64,000 nt of DNA from Dallia pectoralis (lineage: Eukaryota; Chordata; Actinopteri; Esociformes; Umbridae). A program made the position numbers and the translations under genes. Position 1 is the stretch's first letter, and each line of letters opens with the position of its first letter. The DNA is taken from the NCBI GenBank assembly GCA_029465975.1, contig CM055762.1:3517156-3581155 (forward strand), given 5' to 3'. The notes beneath the pieces were generated by a model. It did no database searches. It saw nothing but the letters and a program-made list of their open reading frames with translations, and had not been told where the DNA came from. This document shows, in pieces, positions 13,001 through 22,410 of the stretch.

Positions 13001-16000
13001 TAAATGTATTCTACCATTTTTAAAATCCCAGAACACGCATGTTAGTGTTTCGTTCACCTATTAGAGAGTATAGAACCTGGTTAGTACCTTCTTATAATCC
13101 AATTCATATGCGCATGGAAAAGTATAAACAAACACTAGATTACAACAAGAAAACTCTGTATGTCATTCTGAATAACTGTATGTCGCTCCAGAAAACATGA
13201 TCAAAATGCTAATTAAGGTTAGCTAACTAACCAGTGACGCATTCTGGAAGAGGAAGGACATCTTTATAGCATGGCTGAGGCCTGAAATGTCCTCTCCCAC
13301 TTCAATGGCCACCACTCGGTTGTTAAGCAGCTTAGTGTTGTTCTTTATAGTAAAAGATCAAAAGAGTTAATATGCTGTACATTTTCTCAGAAAATGTTTC
13401 GATAGTATGCAACCCTCAAGCACTTTAAGGGGTTAAATCAGTGCATCAGTACATGATTGGGATATTTTTCTGTGCGTTTGCTGAATAATTATTTTCTGAA
13501 ACATTTTAGGATTAGTGAAGGCCTGTGTCAGATGTTTTAGTGCATTGTTTTACCGGGAGCAAGGTGTCATGTTCAAACCAAAATACTCCCAGGTTAACTT
13601 GATTTGACGTGTCTACTGGGAAGGCGCGCAAAGCCTCTGTAGGAATCTCTAACCAAATGTCGTCGTCCTCCGTCATAGCCTGGTGGGATGGTGAGATAAT
13701 GATCTATGCTGTTACCATATACACAATTTCGCTTTTAAGACTATTCTCTGTCCTTCCTTCACATTTGTTCCTTACATTTTTGGTGGAGGGAAGCGCCATT
13801 TTGAAGTTGAGTGAGCTGTTGGGAAGGTATGTTACTGAGCCTTTGATGCAGTGACACTTAATTTCCCGAGGTCTGTCCCTGATCATGTTATTAAACATGC
13901 TGCTGAAATGAAAGAGTTACAGTTCTGGTGCAAAAAACACAATCCATGAAAATGATTTGTTTGGGTACGTTTAAACAATGTGGACTAACCTTTTGATGAA
14001 AGTTAAATGCCTTCGTTCTGTCTGTCCTGTACATGTTCTGTTGACTTTAGCTCCCTTTTTTTTGAGTTTCTGTTCATTACATTCAGGTATAGATTGATTG
14101 AAACTCAATGGGTCAGTTGTGATATTAATTTTGGTAATGACAGTGCTGATCTGATTATTGGTCTCCTTAATGTTCATTATGAAAGTACATTTATCCACAC
14201 AATTCTTTAGAGGTCTTGTTCGGCAGTTTTGATCATTTGGTTTCATGATGTTGATGGCGCAATCTGAGAACGGTATTCTAGTGGTTAGTCAACTTACTTT
14301 TGTGAAAAGTGTAAAGCATGCTTCTAGTTAATAACTGCAGGCCAGATCAGTTTAACATTACGTTTTGAAAATGCACAAGACGCTGAATTACCTGACGATC
14401 GGTTTAGCATTTGAGGAAGTTTGCAGACAGTGTTCCACGTGAATAAAAATGTTACTTCTGTTTGGTCAACATTGCATTGATTGATATTTCCAATTTCCCC
14501 CTGTATTGTATAGTTCCTTGTACCAATCAAAATGTGATAAATGCAGTTGCACGCACGTCCTGAAAGCGTAGCAAAGACATTTAGTTCCTCACACAAGTGG
14601 TAGTAGTCTCTCTTCTAAATGAAACCAGTTAGGTTGTAAAGTGTTAAATTAAAAATGTTTTCAGCCAAGTACTAAATATAAATGAATAAAAACATGTATG
14701 CCATTTAATCATCATAGGTTTGTTTCTCAATCTTATCTTGACAGGGTGTTGTTCATTGAGAGACATGCTATTTCATGCAAAACCCTACATACTTAGTTAG
14801 TACGCTACTGCTAGTTTTTTTTATCAAATAGATCAACACAATTATTATCACAGAACTATATGCAATTATGAAAACATAAATGCAACAAACAGTCCATACA
14901 TAAATCAAATATATTATATAGCATATTAGTGTTTTTTGGAATGAGACTCATTGTTAAAATATTGTCACAAGGTATAGCAGAACCTACTGTTAGAATCAGG
15001 TTTATACACAACAGACTCATTACAATTTAGATTTTTCCCTGTTTTCCGAAGATTTTGTGAACCTGAAAGAAATTGTATAACCATTATGTGATTGACAAAT
15101 TCCTTTAGTTATTGCAAATTGCTAGTTATTTGGAAAACAAAATATATGTAATAAATATTAAATTGTAGCATGAAAGTCATACTTGCACCAAAGAATATAC
15201 GCAGTCCACCTTGAGGAAAACTGTTGTTAATGCCTTAGCAATTAGATACAGATAAAGCATTCAAACAATATTAACCAAACACATTTATATTAATATGCAC
15301 AGGAATTTTATTTGGTATCAAGAATAATATCAAGGAAGATTATGTTCATTGAACAAAAATTGCAATCAAGTAGAATGTAAATACCAACAATTATCTATTA
15401 TTAACACCGTAAAACTGTTAAGTATCAGATTTGTTGTTCAGTTATGATCATTACCGAAATAATTAAATTAAATAAATAAATGATGGTAGAAATCTCAAAC
15501 CAACTGGGGAAACTTTCGAGAAAACAATCAGTTGTGCACAAACTGCAGATGCAATTTAAAAAAAATGGCTTTATCTGCAGGATTTAATATGAAGACAGGA
15601 AATATTTTAAATATCAATGAATGGGAACTATACTTACATGTCTCGTTCTCACTGCTGCTAAAGCAAATTACTAAAATAAAGAACAACTTATTTACTAAAA
15701 TAAAGAAAGACAGTTTACTCTAACATTTTATAAATGTATGCCACAAATGGGTTTTGTTTAAAACATAATGACATTTCCAAATTGGTTTGGAATTCTACTG
15801 AAAAATCCGAAGGACTTTACCAATAAAATGTAATTCTACAATGCCATCAAAAATATGTCAATTCTGAAATTATAAAATAAAGTGATTTGTCAATTTAGGC
15901 TACAAGAAAATCAAGTCATTAGTAATATGTCACAGTTTCACCAAAGATAAACTACAAAAGTAATCATTTGAAGTGTTAGCGTTTGCTTTAAAGTAACTTA

Positions 16001-16192
16001 ATAAACATGTAAAGATTAAGGTATCTAGTACATTGAAATGCATAAGTAATACGTTAGTTAGTTGTGAAATATATTATTAAACAGATATATGAACTTACCA
16101 GGACAAGGTTGATGAGAGTATACTTTTGAGGCAAAACAAACATAAGCTACCATCACAACAACGCCAGGGCCAAATTGTAAAAAATTCCACAT
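6886..16192 (-). CDS. Adhesion G-protein coupled receptor, ADGRG (group VIII) type; 13-exon gene model, 648 aa
   Basis: Thirteen coding exons on the minus strand join with consistent phases into one 648-residue frame ending in TAG. Exons, 5' to 3': 16099-16192, 14392-14559, 13990-14263, 13776-13902, 13554-13679, 13232-13342, 13015-13057, 12817-12917, 10826-10965, 10324-10592, 8461-8551, 8064-8344, 6886-7007. Protein order: signal peptide (1-25 approx.), ectodomain with several Cys (26-178), GAIN region (180-341), GPS with His340-Leu341-Ser342, and seven helices (360-620). By family knowledge such receptors cleave themselves at the GPS, and the stalk starting at Ser342 acts as tethered agonist. 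Conserved family sequences seen are CVFWD, WNTSGC, TWFVLEGFHLW in TM3, GWG plus VPG in TM4, GLAWLLG in TM6 and VNSLHG in TM7. It resembles the ADGRG1/ADGRG3/ADGRG5 group, but I cannot say which member. Any 5' untranslated exon was not located. Confidence 0.93.
7221..7526. mobile_element. MITE derived from a Tc1 element, 306 bp, TA target duplication
   Basis: Starts CAGTGGAAATGAAAAGTCTA and ends with the inverted copy, flanked by TA at 7219-7220 and 7527-7528. The inverted repeats stay recognisable for about 80 bases on each side. A second inverted pair lies inside: CCTGTAACGTGAACAA near 7329 and its reverse complement near 7410-7425. The first 170 or so bases align with the 5' end of the full-length element at 52726-54196, so it is an internal-deletion derivative of that family. 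It lies in aGPCR intron 12. Confidence 0.92.
7529..8063. other. Rest of aGPCR intron 12
   Basis: AT-rich intron sequence between the MITE and exon 12. Nothing else was recognised. Confidence 0.7.
8064..8344 (-). CDS. aGPCR coding exon 12: TM5, TM6, TM7
   Basis: Residues 515-608, phases 2 to 1. It starts MCWLTDY (conserved C-W-L of the second loop). TM5 holds SYFVLTFLVSILCF, TM6 VVSLLGLAWLLGISWG and TM7 FYIFCTVNSLHG. Acceptor CTGCCTGCAG|GTG, donor TCCATG|GTGAGA. A downstream exon is needed to finish TM7. Confidence 0.97.
8461..8551 (-). CDS. aGPCR coding exon 11: TM4 and second extracellular loop
   Basis: Residues 485-514, phases 1 to 2. It reads VPGFIVIIIAACGKYGEYII and ends in GGVVQ, completing TM4 after the GWG of exon 10. 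The Cys in AACGKYG is in the usual place, but the conserved loop Cys is the one in the next exon (CWL). Acceptor GCTTTCAG|GT, donor CCAGAT|GTGAGT. Confidence 0.93.
9014..10095. repeat. 35-bp minisatellite, about 30 copies, in aGPCR intron 10
   Basis: Unit of 35 bases built around ATGCTTGAATTAATGCAGAT followed by GTCTGCTGGTCATTT. Two main variants alternate irregularly: AATTAATGCAGATG and AATTAATTCAAATG. The second creates the perfect 12-base palindrome TGAATTAATTCA. Units near 9780-9850 are scrambled by deletions and insertions. The array fills most of the intron between exons 10 and 11. Confidence 0.97.
10324..10592 (-). CDS. aGPCR coding exon 10: TM2, TM3, start of TM4
   Basis: Residues 395-484, phases 2 to 1. 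TM2 holds MCISLLCLNLTFLIND. TM3 holds HYSLLCTLTWFVLEGFHLWL, with the family's Trp and the Glu-Gly pair. TM4 begins with LVGWG. The acceptor is TTTTTTCCAG|AA and the donor GATGGG|GTGAGT. Confidence 0.96.
10826..10965 (-). CDS. aGPCR coding exon 9: TM1
   Basis: Residues 349-394, phases 0 to 2. It encodes the post-GPS linker and TM1 (SVWLLTLLSRVGCGISVCF, then LSLAVVIHMR). Acceptor TTTACTGCAG|ACT, donor CATGAG|GTTAAA. The intron before it (10966-12816) contains the L2 LINE. Confidence 0.93.
11050..12545 (+). mobile_element. Decayed L2-like LINE (reverse transcriptase and 3' tail) in aGPCR intron 8
   Basis: Plus-strand frames at 11189-11680, 11779-12069 and 12139-12339 together cover a non-LTR reverse transcriptase. 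Visible motifs are FQSGFQPHHSTETAL, VVFDLSAAFDTVDH, GIPQGSVLRPLLFNLYM, the catalytic YADDSQIYM, then FSRVDYCNGLLTGLSKKT and AAFSSYAACNWNKLPEDLR. An internal deletion lies between VGLSGTV and GNHESAK, and frameshifts separate the three pieces. It ends with the usual fish L2-like tail (GTAAAGCACATTGAATTGC, about 12495). It lies antisense to the host gene. The 5' half of the element is missing. The clade is my best reading of the motif set. Confidence 0.88.
12817..12917 (-). CDS. aGPCR coding exon 8: GPS cleavage site and tethered agonist
   Basis: Residues 315-348, phases 1 to 0. It reads DTVAHWNTSGC, then LCSCNHLSFFAVLL. The family cleaves between Leu341 and Ser342 of His-Leu-Ser; all three residues and the GPS cysteines (325, 336, 338) are present, so autoproteolysis looks possible. 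The new N terminus SFFAVLL differs a little from the common TSFAVLM. Acceptor TTTTACAG|AT, donor CTTTTG|GTGAGA. Confidence 0.95.
13015..13057 (-). CDS. aGPCR coding exon 7: 43-base microexon with first half of GPS
   Basis: Residues 301-314, phases 0 to 1. It encodes VNETLTCVFWDFKN, the first conserved block (C-V-F-W-D) of the GPS motif. Acceptor CTCTAATAG|GTG, donor AAATG|GTAGAA. Its small size makes it easy for a gene finder to miss, but the next exon completes the motif in frame. Confidence 0.9.
13232..13342 (-). CDS. aGPCR coding exon 6: GAIN domain
   Basis: Residues 264-300, phases 0 to 0. It reads NNTKLLNNRVVAIEVGEDIS and ends in MSFLFQNASL, matching the GAIN strands just before the GPS. 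Acceptor TACTATAAAG|AAC, donor TCACTG|GTTAGT. Confidence 0.9.
13554..13679 (-). CDS. aGPCR coding exon 5: GAIN domain
   Basis: Residues 222-263, phases 0 to 0. It reads AMTEDDDIWLEIPTEAL, then VNLGVFWFEHDTLLP, a pattern typical of ADGRG GAIN domains (an I-P-x-E-A-L helix followed by a V-x-V-F-W-F-x-x-D-T-L-F/L-P strand). Acceptor CCCACCAG|GCT, donor CTCCCG|GTAAAA. Confidence 0.9.
13776..13902 (-). CDS. aGPCR coding exon 4: start of GAIN region
   Basis: Residues 179-221, 127 bases, phases 2 to 0. The acceptor follows a good pyrimidine tract (CTCTTTCATTTCAG). The donor was taken at AAAAAT|GTAAGG because it is the one that restores phase 0 for the next exon. Contains KCHCIKGSVTYLP and NFKMALPSTKN. 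Confidence 0.72.
13990..14263 (-). CDS. aGPCR coding exon 3: ectodomain
   Basis: Residues 88-178, phases 1 to 2. The acceptor is GTTCTCAG|AT and the donor is a strong AAAAG|GTTAGT. The exon is rich in Asn, Thr and Lys, with several Cys and sequons (KINITT, FNQS, VNRT). Joining the single G of exon 2 to AT gives a codon that keeps the frame open across 274 bases, which supports the splice choice. Confidence 0.75.
14392..14559 (-). CDS. aGPCR coding exon 2: N-terminal ectodomain
   Basis: Residues 32-87. The acceptor is GCTTTCAG|GA and the donor GTCAG|GTAATT, phases 1 to 1. It holds four cysteines (in ACNCIYH, NQCNVD and TVCKLP) and N-glycosylation sequons (RNYT, LNRSS). No named domain is recognised. 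It occupies the place of the membrane-distal domain that precedes GAIN in ADGRG receptors. Confidence 0.78.
14600..16098. other. aGPCR intron 1, AT-rich
   Basis: Very AT-rich sequence between coding exons 1 and 2 with no repeat family recognised and no further exon needed, since phases of exons 1 and 2 already agree. Confidence 0.6.
16099..16192 (-). CDS. aGPCR coding exon 1: start codon and signal peptide
   Basis: Residues 1-31, starting at the ATG at 16192-16190. A hydrophobic run GVVVMVAYVCFA at residues 10-21 looks like a signal peptide core, followed by SKVYSHQPCP. The donor is CCTG|GTAAGT, leaving phase 1, which matches the next exon. A pyrimidine-rich stretch ending in ATGTAG lies 5 bases upstream of the ATG, so the exon may be preceded by a separate 5'UTR exon. 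Confidence 0.85.
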
Positions 16193-17168
16193 AATAGCTA
16201 CATGAAAAACAAAGTGTCAACGTGAAAACAATAACATTAGGCAATTTTAGAAGAGGCCTCTGGTAATAAATAGCTGGTGAAGAGGAACAATTTGGACAGT
16301 CACGTGAACCATATTAAGCATCATACGTAACATATTGCAGAAGCTGTTCAACTTTTTATTCATGAGTCATGTCATAATCAGTCCAAAGTCCAAACATTTG
16401 GATTCTATTTAAAGCTACAATCTGTGAACCTGACTGATTGAAGGCAGGACAGATTGCAAGATTCTTTATTATCATTCAGAAGAAAAAGTTGTTCCACAAG
16501 TAATTTACATTTTTACTTTAGATAACCCTAACTAAACCGTAAGTGTTGCTGAAGTTTTGTTTTATCCATGAAGAATTATATTCTGTAGTTTTACAGTGAG
16601 CAGGTTGTCAGTGTTTATTACAACTTTAGATGATTGCTTCTAGTACACATGTTTCTCTGATTTGTTGTGCAAGATCAAATATAATGTGTGTTTCAACAGC
16701 TTTTCTTTTCTTTTCCTACCCCACTTCAAAATCATCACCTATTGCTTGTCAGCAGGCATAAGGACTGTGTGAAAAGTGCATTCCTTAACACTTTAATTCA
16801 CAGTAACCAAAATATTTCTGATGGGAATCATTTTAAACTTATGTATATTATTGACACACAGCACTTGAAAAAAGCGCAATCATTCTATATCACGTTGGAT
16901 CCATTTTGGAATAAGACTGTAGCAAAACAAAGTGTAGAAAAAGTATCACCAAATAACTCAAAGACGAAAAATGTACGTCTAAGTTAGACTACTTACTCAT
17001 AAAACATGCAACCCAGAACCAGGATGCAGTAAATAATTATGTTTGTCATGCTTAATTTGTTTATTGACATGTCGTTGTAACACATAAAACAACACGCTTT
17101 GCACAACTCAAGACTATTGGATTTCATTCACTCTCTTCTGCATTTTGTCAAAATTTAGTCCCATCTGA
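16193..17168. other. 5' flank of the aGPCR gene up to the first tRNA gene
   Basis: This must hold the promoter and any untranslated first exon of the receptor, but no CpG island or clear core promoter is visible. The sequence is AT-rich. Confidence 0.5.
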
Positions 17169-17239
17169 GCATTGGTGGTTCAGTGGTAGAATTCTCGCCT
17201 GCCACGCGGGAGGCCCGGGTTCGATTCCCGGCCAATGCA
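17169..17239 (+). tRNA. tRNA-Gly (anticodon GCC), copy 1
   Basis: A 71-base tRNA begins GCATTGGTGGTTCAGTGGTA and ends GGCCAATGCA. The acceptor stem pairs GCATTGG with CCAATGC. The D arm holds internal A box TGGTTCAGTGG, and the anticodon arm is CTCGC-CTGCCAC-GCGGG with GCC at 17201-17203. The T arm holds the B box GGTTCGATTCC. It has no intron and no encoded CCA. A run of five T at 17247-17251 can end Pol III transcription. By my recollection it matches the standard vertebrate tRNA-Gly-GCC sequence. Confidence 0.98.
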
Positions 17240-17246
17240 GGAGATA

Positions 17247-17251
17247 TTTTT
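17247..17251 (+). terminator. Pol III terminator of tRNA-Gly copy 1
   Basis: TTTTT seven bases after the mature 3' end. Confidence 0.8.
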
Positions 17252-17389
17252 GTTCCATGTTTTACATTTATATATTTTTCAATTGTGAACCAGAAACTTT
17301 CATTATTTTTAACACCGTGGCAATGTGAAAACAAATTCTTCCTGAAACGTGTGGGGAAGTTAAAGGAAACAGTTTTTTGTTTACATTGA

Positions 17390-18000
17390 CACAGGGCTAA
17401 ATGACTACAGACCAGTTCCCCTGACCTCTGTGGTTATGAAGTCGGTTGAGCGCCTGGTGCTGTTGCACCTCAAGACCATCACTGATCCAGTACTCGACCC
17501 ACTGCAGTTTGCCTACAGAGCCAACAGGTCTGTGGACGACACAATCAACATGGCTCTACACTCTTCAGCATCTTGACTCCCCTGGAACCTACGCCAGAGT
17601 CCTGTTTGTGGACATCAGCAGGTGAGGTTGGGGAAACACCTGTCAGACCCTCTGACCATCAGCACCGGCTCCTCTAAAGGTTGCGTCCTGTCCCCTCTTC
17701 TATTATCTTTTCCCTGTACACAAACAACTGCACATCAAGTCACCACTCTGTCAAACCTCCGACGTTCGCAGATGACACCAACCTCATTGGTCTTTTCTCT
17801 GATGGGGACGAGATCTCCTACAGGGGGCTAATGTCCTGGTGCAGTCTTGACAACTTGGAGCTCAAGGCTCTAAAGACGATAGAAATGAGAGTGGACTTTA
17901 GGGGAAGCCCAGCTGACCTTTGTCCCATTGCTCTGAGGGGATCCCCTGTCAACTTAGTGGAGTCCTTTCGTGGGAGCTGAACATCACCTCTCTCACAAAA
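17390..18000 (+). mobile_element. Rex1-like non-LTR reverse transcriptase fragment
   Basis: Broken plus-strand frames hold LNDYRPVPLTSVVMKSVERL, LLDPLQFAYRANRSVDDTIN-like sequence, SSKGCVLSPLL, FADDTNLIGLFSDGDE and LDNLELKALKTIEMRVDFR. This is the order expected of the fish Rex1/Babar-type reverse transcriptase. A large part between the FDFSSAFN-like region and the CVLSP block is deleted. It lies between the two tRNA-Gly genes. Confidence 0.82.
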
Positions 18001-18076
18001 CAAGCACAACAAAGACTACAAATAATAGTAATTCTAGTGGTGATGTCAATACTTTGTATGCATTTGCACCCACTCT

Positions 18077-18093
18077 CCACTAGAGGGTAGTGC
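18077..18093 (+). promoter_or_regulatory. CTCF-like motif between the two tRNA genes
   Basis: CCACTAGAGGGTAGTGC matches the vertebrate CTCF core (CCA then C/G, C/T, AG, G/A, G/T, GG) at nearly all strong positions. It was read by eye, without a matrix score. Confidence 0.5.
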
Positions 18094-18636
18094 TCCCTAA
18101 CCCCAGGACAGTCTCTTGGTCTTATCTGTTTTTTACCTTCACAGTGTGCACCTCCAGACCCAGATGGGTAGGTTGACTACTATGTCATCGTAAATCAGTC
18201 ATTTTGCAATATCATAGATGTAACGTTTACATTGCAACATGTGTTATATTGAATGTTGGATTGTGTAAAACTATTTACGGAAAAATAACAGTAAAGCACT
18301 GGAATGACGCAGCACAAATGGGATCTTTGAGGTACCGCTGGCTCATTCGTGGACCCTATTTAGCCACACTGCTGTGTATTACGTAACACACACAGGGAAG
18401 CTGTTGAAAAAGCAATCTCTGTCCTGGTGTCTGGTTTGAAACCCTGTTTCCTCTCTCTGTACCCTGCCAAAGCATCTTTCTATCACTCACAAACAATGTC
18501 CGAACTAATTAGTGCACTCACTCCTTTGCTTTTACCATGTATAATCCTTCAATCGATGCTTGACTTTGCGATATTAAATCCGCCATTATGTCTGAACTAT
18601 TACAAGACTGGCAAGCAGTGGAGGGTCCTCATCTGA

Positions 18637-18707
18637 GCATTGGTGGTTCAGTGGTAGAATTCTCGCCTGCCACGCGGGAGGCCCGGGTTCGATTCCCGGC
18701 CAATGCA
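18637..18707 (+). tRNA. tRNA-Gly (anticodon GCC), copy 2
   Basis: Its 71 bases are identical to copy 1 (17169-17239), same strand, 1468 bases downstream. Flanks also share CATCTGA just upstream and GGAGA(T/C)ATTTTT just downstream, then diverge. The anticodon GCC is at 18669-18671. Both internal promoter boxes are intact, so both copies look functional. Confidence 0.98.
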
Positions 18708-18714
18708 GGAGACA

Positions 18715-18722
18715 TTTTTTTT
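18715..18722 (+). terminator. Pol III terminator of tRNA-Gly copy 2
   Basis: Eight consecutive T starting eight bases after the mature 3' end. Confidence 0.8.
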
Positions 18723-19690
18723 ATCTTTAAAGATTTTTCCCAACATTTAACAGTTAAGTCTTTTTTCGTGGGGCGTATGGGGATGTCAGAGTATAAAGAC
18801 ATTTACTGTTATATGGGTTATGTTAGGACTGTGATATGGAAGAACAATACCACTGGAAACATAAGAATGGTTTGAATTGGACATGACTACGTATATGCGA
18901 GTAGAATAGACCAGCCCCTGCATGTAGTCACTTTCTTCACTGTGCTGACCAGGTCTCCCTGTTCCCGTGCACATATTATTAAATATATGTTTTAAATGCA
19001 GAGACTTGTAAATGAGTTGCAACAAATGAGTTCTAAGTGTTTAACGACGGCCAGTCGCCTATTGGGTATAATTGTATGGGGGAACAAAACGTATAACACT
19101 GTGGTAAACCACATCCCATTTTTCAGAGTGTTTGCGGCAGTTTTATGAATCACACCAACAAACATTTGTGTAAGGAAAATGAAACCAATTCTGGACTTTG
19201 TTTTAGATTTGAGTTTGTTTCAGTTGGGCTAGAAGGAGAGAGTGCTGTCTAACAAGACACCTAGGCAGTTGTATATGTTGGAGCCAATTTCATTTTAAGA
19301 TAAAATAATTTGGTGAACAGTTAAGTAAAGAAACAACGACACCCGGTGGACAACAACGGAATATTCCGACTGTGGAAACATGACTGGGCACCTATTAATG
19401 AGAGACAGGTGTGCTGGTCCTGGTAACATGCGGAAGGTTTGTCAACCCGGCCGGTCGTGCCTTTTTGTAAAAAAATAAGTACGAATAGATACATTTGATT
19501 TAGAAACATTTTGAATTAGACTTCACAAGGCCTATTTTATTTGGACTTTTATTTTGAACGCCTTTTCTTTTGTTGAACATGCATCACACATCCATACACA
19601 AACTGGATTCATACCAGAGGACCCCATCAGCGCTAAGAAGCATTCATCAAATGTAAGTAGGCTTTCATCAGACAACTATAGTAAAACATA
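18723..19690. other. Intergenic DNA, no gene recognised
   Basis: Nothing supportable as coding. No repeat family was named here with confidence. Confidence 0.5.
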
Positions 19691-20045
19691 GCAAGACACA
19701 TGCGTTGACTTTCTGCATCAAAATAATTGGCCTCTGCAAGGAAGAAAAGGCCAATACAGTATGTATCCACATATTCTAGTTCAGACCCATCTAGCGTGGC
19801 TATGCTGGTTAGACGGGGAGGTGTGGTCAGGGATCAGTTTAGTTTTACCAGAGTTTAGTAATAACTGTAGGTTTCAGAAGAAATGTTGAATGGCATTACA
19901 ACTCTCCTGGAGATTAGACAGCACAGTGTCTAACGAAAGGCCTGATGTACACAGAACGGTACCATCTGCATAGAGATGGATCTGAGAGTCCCCAACAGCG
20001 AGAGACACATTGTTAATGTCGGCAGGCCTTAGTTGTCAGCAGGCC
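19690..20045 (-). mobile_element. Non-LTR reverse transcriptase fragment (antisense)
   Basis: The minus strand reads DINNVSLAVGDSQIHLYADG, then TVLCTSGLSLDTVLSNLQES, and after a stop and frameshift ATLDGSELEYVDTY. This is the palm region of a LINE reverse transcriptase. The catalytic YADD has become YADG, and only about 115 residues remain. It belongs to a different lineage from the L2-like and Rex1-like copies here; clade not assigned. Confidence 0.75.
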
Positions 20046-21590
20046 TTGGTTGATATATTTACTGAAAAGCAGTTACTATTATTGGGTTGTTTGGTTGTCT
20101 GCTAAATGACAAAAATGTCCATTGCAGAATAAACATAATTAATTTCAATACTTTTTGTTGTTGAAAAAAACTATTTCCTAACTAAATAACACTGAGAATT
20201 TGTGTGTGTGTGTGTGTGTGTCCTTGGCCGTAAACAAACTTAGCCATTTGGGGTAGTCAAAATAACAGAAAGTACAAGTGCGTCTTTGCATCCTGAAGTG
20301 TTATTAGGGAAAGGATTCCTTCATCCAGTATCCTGTTTGTGAATGTCCGTTTTGGTAAAAAGCAGGGGGATAATGGGGTCAGAGTTCACCAGTGCCTCAT
20401 TGACTAAGCGCTGCAATTGAGAAGAAGCGGACGTTAAATGATCGTGGGAATGAGGGGACTGGAGTTGAGGGGTCCTCTCTGTAGAAAGGCTTCTTCAGGC
20501 TCTTCAGACTGGCCTGGACACAGCAGCGAAGCGCTACAAAGCACAGTGGTGTGAGTTGTTCCCTCTCTCCGTCCCACCCTCACGTTTGATTTATGACTTT
20601 AGCATGTCTATCTCCAGGCTGTGCCCGACTTGTCCAAAGGGTCATCAGGGGACTTTCCGACTGAGCTAATTGATTATGCAAAAGTCCAGATTTTATAGTA
20701 ACCTTAGTCCTTTCCAATTGGTGGGACTATCCATTACAATGCTTTCTGTCATCACTGTTATCTAGATAGGATGAGTTGTTCAGAAGATCACAGAAAAGCT
20801 CAGGTGACAGAGTCAGGTGTTGTTCAACCAGGTACAATATGTACAATTATAATGTATACCGTTGTCACGGCAGCAGGGAAACCATGTCCAGTTCTGTAAT
20901 AGCCTGCATGCTCCGTGAGCTATCAAGAAGCCACAGTCTGTATCCAAGACTGCTTCAGTCTCGTGTTATAAATACCAGTGGTATTCAAATCTGGACCTTG
21001 AAGCAAGTCCCACTCCGTCCATCAAATGGCCACTGAGTGAGAGGACCCATGTAAAAGCTTAAACATCTATTTCTGTTGCCAGAGTTGCGTACGGAAGCTA
21101 ATGTGTTTTTTCCGATTACGCTTTAAGTCGCTTTCCTGAGAGTCTACACAATGTCTGTACTGTTGCTGAGGATGCAGCCTGTCTGTTATTTTTTGCAGTG
21201 TCAGACGAATTACACTACCGTCGAGCAAGTAGCTCCAGCTTGGTTGTTCGATCTGCAATACCGTGATGCATACTTTGTGGCATGCGTTGGCTCTTTGACT
21301 TTGTTCTGTAAAACTTTGGTTGCAAACCTTTAGAGGTTTGCTGGTTTAAGGGTGGGAGTGTCTTAAATAGTGGTTTTATGTGTGTGTGTTTGTGTTTTTC
21401 CTGTCCTTCTGAGCCTGATTGAACCAGGCCACACCAACGAGAAACAATCATCTGATTTAATCTTGTGATTAATCATGCAGAATGAGTCTGCTATTTGAGT
21501 TGAACAGGGATGTCCTAGCTAGTACCACTACATCTTTTCACCTAAGCTAAGTTTTTATGGCAGAAAAAAACCTGGTTCCTTGATTATGGG
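20046..21590. other. Intergenic DNA
   Basis: Includes a (TG)n tract at 20200-20221. No coding exon recognised. Confidence 0.5.
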
Positions 21591-21592
21591 GC

Positions 21593-21668
21593 CCTGTCCC
21601 CCCTGGTCACGGGGCCCTGTCCCCCCTGGTCACGGGGCCCTGTCCCCCCTGGTCACGGGGCCCTGTCT
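21593..21668. repeat. 23-bp GC-rich minisatellite, about 3.3 copies
   Basis: Unit GGGGCCCTGTCCCCCCTGGT plus CAC. The GGGGCCC part is palindromic around GGGCCC. The last copy is diverged. Confidence 0.9.
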
Positions 21669-22377
21669 GCCCTGGCTTTTTGGCCACACATACTTGCTCA
21701 TTCCACAATAGGCAGTAACAGACAATTAAATGCACTTTAAGTTAACTTGGACCCATTTCAAGCAATGTTAAGTTCTCATTTGACGGACATTGTTAAGCTC
21801 TTACTGGGTTGTGCTATGGAGGATCCAAGAGACGGAGACTCCCAGAGAAGAGAAAGCAACAGAAACAGAAGGAGAGAAATAGAGATGTGGACACGCATGC
21901 TGATAATGGCCTCCACATTCTTGCCAGTTGTCATGGCGACACTGCACTGCCTCCTCAGCCTTGCTGCGTGCTCTAGGGTGTGTGTTGGTGTGTGCGCATG
22001 TGTGTCGGGATGAGAGGAAGTGCTTGGCCACATGAGAGATGCTGTGTGTTTGCCTTCAATGGTCTGCTGGTTGGAATGTTAAATTGAGAAACGGTGTCGT
22101 GGTCTTTGACGGTGGCGACAAATGCCGGCCTTAATAAAGAAGTCACATCTTTCACCATCCTCTCAAGGCCGATCCAGAGGAGGAGTGTGAGGAAAAGGAA
22201 GTGAATGAAAGGGAGGTGATTGAGAAGGCATGGAGGAGAGAGGCAGATGTAGCTGCGGCTGAAAGAAAATCCTGGCATTAAACTTAGTTGGCCTCGACCT
22301 CTCTTCCTGTCTCAGCCATGGGTCAGTTAGTGAAGTGCAGATGTCGATTATTTCTCTCATTTACATTTAGGGGGATG

Positions 22378-22410
<33 letters not shown>

